A DNA stretch of 64,000 bases from assembly GCA_947650285.1 (NCBI GenBank), contig CANTFL010000353.1, forward strand, positions 62,001 to 126,000. Reading direction: 5' to 3'. Shown here in pieces: positions 56,826-64,000 of the stretch (position 1 is its first letter; each line of letters opens with the position of its first letter). Source of the stretch: Hyaloperonospora brassicae (taxonomy: Eukaryota; Oomycota; Peronosporomycetes; Peronosporales; Peronosporaceae). Under the pieces are notes generated by a model, which was not told where the DNA came from, made no database searches, and was given only the letters and a program-made list of their open reading frames with translations. Position numbers and translations under genes: made by a program.

Positions 56826-57327
56826 CAAGTTTGTGGCGATATTGACCTCCACTGTCTGCAAACGACGGCCGAATATCAGAGGGATACCCCACTCACGTGC
56901 TTGATTTGTTCCTCACCTTGTGCACTTGTCGGTAGGGAGGGCTGCACTCTTCCAGGTGAACTCGTGTCGATGGAAACTCGACCGCATTTGGGATAGGCTG
57001 GTGATCTTGTGGAAATCTTTACACGATCACAGGTATGCTTGTAGGTTGCTCGATATGAGTCACCCTGATCTCAACGAGATCGCCTTTCCAAAGTAGATAC
57101 TTGACCTTTTCGACCTTTTGACCACTTGAGCCGTCTCGAGATCTTGTATCTTGTTCTCTACTGTGCTGTTGCGTCCGATCTCAGTTGAGGAGTGTGCCTT
57201 GATCGTTCTTGTTTTCTAGCCGAAGGAAATACAGATATCACTTGCTCAAATTATGCGAGTTATCCTGACGTCGGGTGGTCAGGAATCCAACCCGGAGAAG
57301 AAGTCGACCCGTGTACTTAGAAGCAGC
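56826..57327. repeat. 500 bp repeat R2, copy B
   Basis: Partner of 19434-19935, identical as far as I can see. Confidence 0.75.
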
Positions 57328-57491
57328 TCAAATTCTGTCTGATGTTTGGTCAACCACAAAATACCAACAGGCTTTCCCGAAATCCGGACCTGATGTCGCG
57401 ATTTGTCCTTCCTTTCTGATCGTCGCTCGCACGACGCGACATACTTCATTAACAATTCAGATCTAGAACCGCGTGGCGTTGTATACACATC

Positions 57492-57727
57492 ACTGTTCGA
57501 TCACAATATCCTGTCTGATTGCGGTTGCGTCCTCGACCACATCTCGCGTGGTGCATACACACATCTGTTGATCGCTTTTATCTCCCCTATCTTAATCATA
57601 TCGTTGACAGCTATCGCGTCCTTGATCGCGATCACCTCATTTATCACGGTTTTTGTGGTGTAATACACACCCATCTAGTAGACAGCGATCTTCTCCCTGA
57701 TCGCGATCTCTTCTCTATCAGCGAACG
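57492..57727. repeat. GATCGCGATC-rich tract, copy B, second
   Basis: Partner of 20100-20335, with one or two substitutions. Confidence 0.55.
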
Positions 57728-58217
57728 TGTACAGCGAACAATTGTCTTACTCCATATCCACGACCCATCAATCTGAGAGCAATGAACGATTTCAACGATC
57801 TCCCAGTCCAGCGAATGTGCTGATACTTGTACGTGCATATCCACCAATTGTTTGCCAGCGCGGCCTTAGACGGAGCGCGAACCTTACTGCTGTCACATTA
57901 TGCTTGATCTTTCTACTACAATCGTCCTTGGGGCCTATAGATTTCATCCAGTGCCGATCTAGCTGTGTGTTCTCTTTTTCCCGACTATCATCGTCTCTTT
58001 GGCCTTCAAGATGTCCCTGAAGAGTCTAATCGATCTTCCTCCATCATCTGGGCGAGATTAATTTACTTCGATCCGTTATATACTTTTGCCCTTATACGGC
58101 TCGCACCCTTTGCTTCCCAGCACTCTGGTGATCATGCCATGAGTGGATTGTCATACTGCGGCCTCCATGGTGATATCACTGTTTGATCGACTGGACAGTC
58201 AAACCGCGATCGTATGG

Positions 58218-59618
58218 ATTTATAGTTACATCTACGAGGCGTTGCGTGATTCGGAAAATCGTGGAAAATTATGGAATAGGAGCTGAACTTGTAATTTGAC
58301 CGGATCTAAGCTGCGCCAAAAATTTCTGTCGCTTCGACCGGTTGTTGAACTCCTGACGGGGTATCTCGAGCTTATGAGGTAATATGAAAATAAGCTGGGC
58401 CGGAAAGATAAGCAATCTTACAAAGTCTAAGACTTAAATGACGAGGTCAAGCTTATTAAACATGCATTATGTAAGGCAGTAAGCCACCCAGTAGATGCAA
58501 AAATGGTTTTTTGAGTGGGACCACACCACTCGTACATGGCTTAGGACCATGAGCACGAAGTCGCTTCTCTCCGCGTTACTCGATGTCCAAGGTCTTTTAG
58601 CTGGAGTCGAGTCAGGCTACCCGGGATGCCGACGCCGAATACTACAAAATTATCAGCAACTGCGATCAGAAGGCGATCCATTACCTCAAAAAATTGCTAT
58701 GAATATTTCCTGCACAATAGTTCTCTTTGGAAGATGGCTGATCGTGACACTGAATTGGATCGGTTGTGAGGTGATATCGCGGATCATAATATCGAATATC
58801 AGCGTCTCTTGGATCTGATCATATAGGAAGAGGATGATCGCGATCTTGCTGTCGATAAGTGGGACAGCTATCGTGATCATACGGTACAGCTTGCTTCTGG
58901 TCTCCCGTCTGCTTCACTTCCGATAACTCCTTCTCTCGGAAGGATGGCATCACCGGTGAGTAACAAACCTCCCTCGGTGGAAAACGCGAATATATTCCGC
59001 TAAAGCGCCAATTTACCCGTAATACAACTTCTAATTCGGATTTATCTTTCCCTTCGGTCCCGACAAAAGCGTCGCTGCGATCTTATAAATCAAATGCTTG
59101 CGTCATGACCACGCAATCCGTAACTTCGGCACGATCTGCGGTACCAACGCAGTTAATGAAGCCAGCGAGATCGGCCAAGCCATCGCTATTATCTAGATTA
59201 AAGCCGTCTGATGATCCATCGCGATCGACGAAGCCATTGCGATCATCTTACTTAACGTCGTCTAACTATCCTGCGCGATTGGTCAATTTAGAGCACACAG
59301 ATAAACTTATACATTCTATTAGCCAACGGGACCGAACAAGCTTCTCGATTAGCTCAATTTATGCCGCCATATCAATTTAACGCAAGTGGCCAAGTCAGCG
59401 CAACTTTTAAGCAACGCCGTCTGATATGTAAGCGTGACCACCTCAATTAAGCTGTATGAGAAGCTGATACGATCTGTCGCGACAGCGCGACTGAAGTATC
59501 GATCGCAGCCTGATGCGACGGAGGGATCTTCCCTATTAAAGCAACTTGCCACACCGAATTTAAGCTGCAGAGCACAATCGAAAACTGTAGGTAAGTCTCA
59601 ATCGTCCCAAGCTACCCC
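58218..59618 (+). pseudogene. Stop-laden coiled-coil coding remnant, copy B
   Basis: Partner of 20830-22230, with the same charged helical peptides and a 91-codon frame at 59105-59380. It is more diverged from copy A than the blocks to its left. Confidence 0.4.
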
Positions 59619-62600
59619 AAATTCAACAAAAAATGTTTGTAAGGACCGGTCGCGTTCTCAGCGAGTCAGCAGGATTAAAAACTACTTATCCTCGTTTTCA
59701 TCCATCATGAAAGGTATTTTTTTAAGATCCCGCTCTCTCATCGCTTTAAGTATCACGATATACTTCTCGTCGGCTTGCTTATACTGCTATACCTCCCGGA
59801 CTTGGGTCATCTCCGTCCACGATAGTTAGTGGAAATACTTTAGATGATCTTATCGATCACCTTCTTTTGTCACCAATATACACCCTATATTTACTGTCAA
59901 AATCTTGAAAGTTAATCGTATAGGTGACCATTCCAGTGATATGTCGGGAGAAATCAGTTTACCCAGTGATGACTGGGAGTGCGTCCCTAAGTCATTACAC
60001 CACTTGGCCTGCTACCAGCATACCGCATGAATGGTTGATCCATGGGTACCGATCGCGCCTTCCCGAGCTGTCCGTTCAGGTAGATCCACATTTGGCGCGT
60101 CGATTCAGCTTCACCAGAATAATTGGACTGGGCGTGAGACCCTTCTTGAAGCATATCTTTAAGGCAAAACATTTGTAGTTCTGGTATTAGCGGTCAAGGA
60201 TGTGGCGTCTCTGACTATTTATAGTTATACAAATCAGTTTTGTTGCTCAAATCAAATCAATTCGCTGTAAAGCTAAGAACCTTATAACATTTACAATCGC
60301 AACGTCGAGATCGTCTCTTGCAAGGTCGCCGGAAGGTGATTTATGTATTTATCATCGATGCACCACTAATTTATAAATATCCATCGTCATACATTGTGAG
60401 AGTTTACCCACATGCACCACATCTCGAACTAACAACGTCAAGCCGATCCGGAGCTGGCCAAGTTCTATCGAAGACGTAAAAGCGCCTATTGCGGTCTGGT
60501 CCCCATTAGAAAACGGTTCATTGATTTATTCTCCAAGGGATTATCGATTAATTTCGCGATCTGAACATTCTGCTGGACACTTTCTTCCTACACTTCCCGG
60601 CACCTTCGAGCAAACCAATGTGGTATTTAGGCTTGAGGTGTTACATTATTCACATTCTTAACTTAATCAATGATAATTCTTGGAAGATCTAGCGTATCCA
60701 TAAAGCGATCAATATCGATCCTCGATCTCGAGCATCCTGGCTCGTCGATCACCCGCAATTCCGGCAGGTTATGTTTGCTGTAAATTCTTACGATCTCTTA
60801 TTTTTTGTCATGCAATAAGCATTTTCTCCTTGGTTCTTTGTTCTTCATTGTTTTTAAGCATGTTTCAATTGTTTTTGACATTTTGGCTACGGATGAGGCC
60901 CCATAAGGTCATTCAATCGCCCAAATAATAATGTCAATCACATTCTACCTGCTTATACGATCTCCTTACTTACTTTTTCCCTATCAAAATCCGATTTTCG
61001 TTTCACTCGTACAATCCGAACCTCTTCAGGTTAAAAAGTCTCTTTCCTGCTACTGCATCATTTTAAGTTGACTTTTTCTCGCCTGATTGCAATCGAATGC
61101 TTTAACAAAGTGCCAGAATATAAATTTGCTTTTTCCACCCACTACGGATCACTTATACTTTTCCTATGACCAAGAAATGTCTATGCATGCGTCCCTTGCA
61201 CATTCTTTGTCCCATCCGAACCCAATATATTTCACAAATTCAATGTATCCTCTGCCAAATTCTATTCCTCGCTATCTCCCGGAAGCAACTCTTTGTTAAA
61301 TCGACGTGATCCAGTTCGTACACCTTTCGCCGTTCTGCATGGAGTTCTGAAAACATCATTGCCACTTTAAGTTTTTTTCATATCCACTCGGTATAGCTTG
61401 TAAGGGGTGCCCGTGATTGCTAATTGTGCAGAGTAATCGCAACACTTGTAGTTTACCCCCTAAACGATCCGTCCCAAATATGAGCTAAATCCCAATTGTA
61501 TTTGTCATTTACACGATCTGCATAAAGCCGAACCTACGATACACCACTTTGTCCGGCGAATAGCGAAATAAATTACGTCGGTCTGCTCGATTTTAGATCG
61601 TGCTCTTTAGGCGGTCGTTTACCACGACTCTCGTACGTTGATATAGACGCTTTGTGCCATAACGCCGCCTTTATGAATCGCAATCCGACAATATACTTCA
61701 TATACAGGCGACCCTTGAAGCTTATTATCTTCCAAGGTCGCCTGTGGTCTCAACCATGAGTAAGATAAAATGGTGTATTTTACGAACCCGATTGTAAGTT
61801 GGTTCGATCGCGCAGCTCATTGAACAGCGAACTTATTCCAATCTTTTGAATTTTTATTTTTTACTTACACCTTGATCTCCCTTGACAAAGATTGAAACAA
61901 ACCTTCCTCCGCGTCATTTGACAGTGGCCTATGCTCACTGGTGGCTTGATGTTTTGACCCTTGATTCGATTAAATGAGCGTATAGAAATTGGCATAAATT
62001 CTGATACCCGATCGTGGCGGATCGTCTCGCTGGCGCCAATACGTTTGAATACGCATTTTCCTAAATTTTTAGCGATCGTCTGTGCTTCCAGGACGCGCTA
62101 TCTTTCGCGATTTAGCATAAAAACAAAAAACTAAGGTTACCAAACCTCGTATTCCCTTTCATTGATCTTGGCAACGACGGGATATGATCAATAGCCAGAA
62201 TATGCACCAGATACGTTGCTTGTACGTTACCTGAAGATCTACTGCGATCACATGGGCTCCCTTTGACTGTTTAACAACCGATGCATTCTCTCACGTAAAG
62301 TTGCACAATCTTATAAAAAACTCGCCAATGAAACTTCACCCTGACTTGCTTCTATGTGCGGCCTATACATCTGTTCTCTAATAGCATGTGTAGCAGTGAT
62401 AAAGATTGCCTGACCGCTAATACAATTCAATCCGCAAGGTCTTCAGCTTTTGCGGCCGATCAAGGGCAGAAAATACTATCCCCCCTGATCGGCTTTTTTT
62501 CCGGCGCGATTAGGGCGCAAATTATTGACCCCCTACTTTTAATTTATCTATGTATTCGATTAAAAACATCCTTAAGTCGTCGATTTAACTATGCTTTCCT

Positions 62601-64000
62601 TGCGCATGTTTAGTACGTTCGATGTGTAGTTGTTGTACAATCCCTCCTTGTAAGATTTGGGGTAACAACGTCTTCTAGCGGTAGATCAGGTAATTGCATC
62701 CACTTTAACGGTGTTTTACACCTTGTTCATATTTTCACAGCTCAAACAAGCAATCGGGTTAAAGCAAGTCTTGGTGTCCTTGATCGGCAATCACCACTTA
62801 ATCCTTACCTTTCTGTAGAGCTCCACTAACCAGTCGATCCGCACTCTATTTTAGTCGTGCTTCACATGGATATAAATGGAGGTCTGATTTTGCCAGAGAT
62901 TTCGTATCCCTTAATGTCGCAGCACTTGCATACTGGGTGACTTGCAGTAAGTTCCCCCATCCATTTGCCTAATCACCAAACAATAATTTTATCACATGAT
63001 AATTGTTTTTACTCTGGCTGGCTCGAAGATAAAAAAATAGAAGTGATCCTCTGTATTCGGCTTCTTATAACATCATATTAGTGATGAGCTCAAATGCTGC
63101 AGATACGATCTTCTATTTAGGTGATATCCATGTGATCGCGCTGAAGGCTTAGCCCTTCCTCTTTCTTTCTAGCTGAGCCACTGAAACGGGCTACTAGAAG
63201 GCTATTTTCGTCTTCTATCAGGGGGAAGGAACATGCTTATCATTTGTCGCGGCTGCTTTCGTGGTGCATCGCGATCAATATTGCGTCCGCGTCCCTTCGA
63301 GCAGTGATACTCGCAGCCAACATACCCAGTATCTCGTCTTCGACTTTCTCACAACGGTAGATCTCCAATTTCTGTTTGATAGTAACGCAGCCCATATATC
63401 AAATCTTCTGATGGGGTTGAACATGGCATAGTAATTGGTCAAATCTGCAGTCATACAGCCCCAGCGCACAAACACAAAAATCGGCGAGCTAAGTAGGTGA
63501 AGCGAGCTAGTATTTAAATTAATTATGTATTCGAATCGCCCTTCGGTTTCAGTTTTTCTTTAGACTTTATTGAACCCTCGCAATGAAGGTCCTTTAGAGG
63601 TCTCCCTGAGCCCAGCAACATCAAATACTCTCTCTTGCAATCAATTCAACGAATAATTTGGATCAGACGCTCTGCGAGCTTTTACAGACCACCGAGCGCA
63701 GTATACACTTAGATGTAATAATAGTGGTGCCTTTGGATTCAACCCACCGGCTTGTCACGTAGACCAGTTTTCAAAAAAGGTGCCTATTCACGAGACTCCA
63801 AATGGTACCTGTTACTGAGATTTACCGGACCGTTGGCGAAGAGGCTACTTCTGTCGCTGGTAGCGAGCGTTACCCATAATAAACCTTTAAACTTTTGGCG
63901 CTCCCATTCTAGAACTGTAAAAGCTACACCTCTCGAGCTTCGGCGGCAGGCATTATGTAGCCCGTGCAGATACTAAACATAAGTGTATAAGACTTGAACT
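59619..64000. other. Degenerate sequence, no coherent gene, copy B
   Basis: Partner of 22231-26613, with the same short frames and no motif. The window ends within the duplication. Confidence 0.4.

Larger units (their letters stand above)
39098..64000. repeat. Duplicated block, copy B (runs off the window)
   Basis: Collinear second copy of 10727-26613, containing a 9.0 kb non-LTR insertion (40587-49590) plus its 17 bp target duplication. The first base homologous without doubt is 39099 (copy A 10728). All remnants described in copy A recur in the same order and orientation with the same stops, so the decay mostly preceded the duplication. Confidence 0.95.

Noticed and set aside
1..64000. CRISPR arrays, rRNA or tRNA genes
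   Set aside because: No regularly spaced identical repeats with unique spacers, and no tRNA cloverleaf or rRNA core motif was seen on either strand.

Overview
The window looks like a repeat-rich chromosome segment of a plant-associated oomycete (Phytophthora or downy-mildew type). The clearest host-type gene, at 36548-37348, encodes a secreted protein with the exact six-cysteine spacing of the elicitin family, which is known from oomycetes. An oomycete-type initiator lies just upstream of it. The Ty3-type polyproteins also resemble those of oomycete genomes. I saw no rRNA, tRNA, CRISPR or bacterial operon structure. Nearly everything else is transposable-element sequence at different stages of decay.

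Layout. (1) 1-10641: an old Ty3/chromovirus element (pol 3' end, chromodomain, antisense coiled-coil ORF, likely 3' LTR) into which a second, better preserved 7.7 kb chromovirus (881-8604, both LTRs) has inserted. The young element's sense polyprotein is broken. Opposite its 3' end lies a long open antisense frame (6534-8033). The whole young element, LTRs included, is packed with perfect short hairpins. (2) 10727-31140: a composite of degenerate LTR retroelements. It holds a plus-strand LTR/PBS/gag/protease remnant, a minus-strand RT-RNase H-integrase remnant, three copies of a 500 bp repeat, GATC-palindrome tracts, and a minus-strand gag/protease remnant. (3) 31138-39097: a lower-repeat interval with a minus-strand LTR plus gag start, a TTAA-flanked TIR element, the elicitin-like gene, and a minus-strand membrane-protein reading frame. 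(4) 39098-64000: a second copy of block 2, starting at the same LTR position and collinear to the window end. It is interrupted by a 9.0 kb non-LTR retrotransposon (40587-49590) with a perfect 17 bp target-site duplication.

How it fits together. The LTR elements share one plan: LTR ending in CA, two spacer bases, a primer site beginning TGG, gag, then pol. In at least two of them an antisense frame with a C-terminal coiled coil sits between pol and the 3' LTR. The duplicated block starts exactly at an LTR start, so it arose either by LTR-mediated tandem duplication or by two insertions of one composite. The tandem model predicts a second elicitin-like gene beyond the window end. All statements come from reading the sequence by eye. 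No database search, alignment program or folding program was run.
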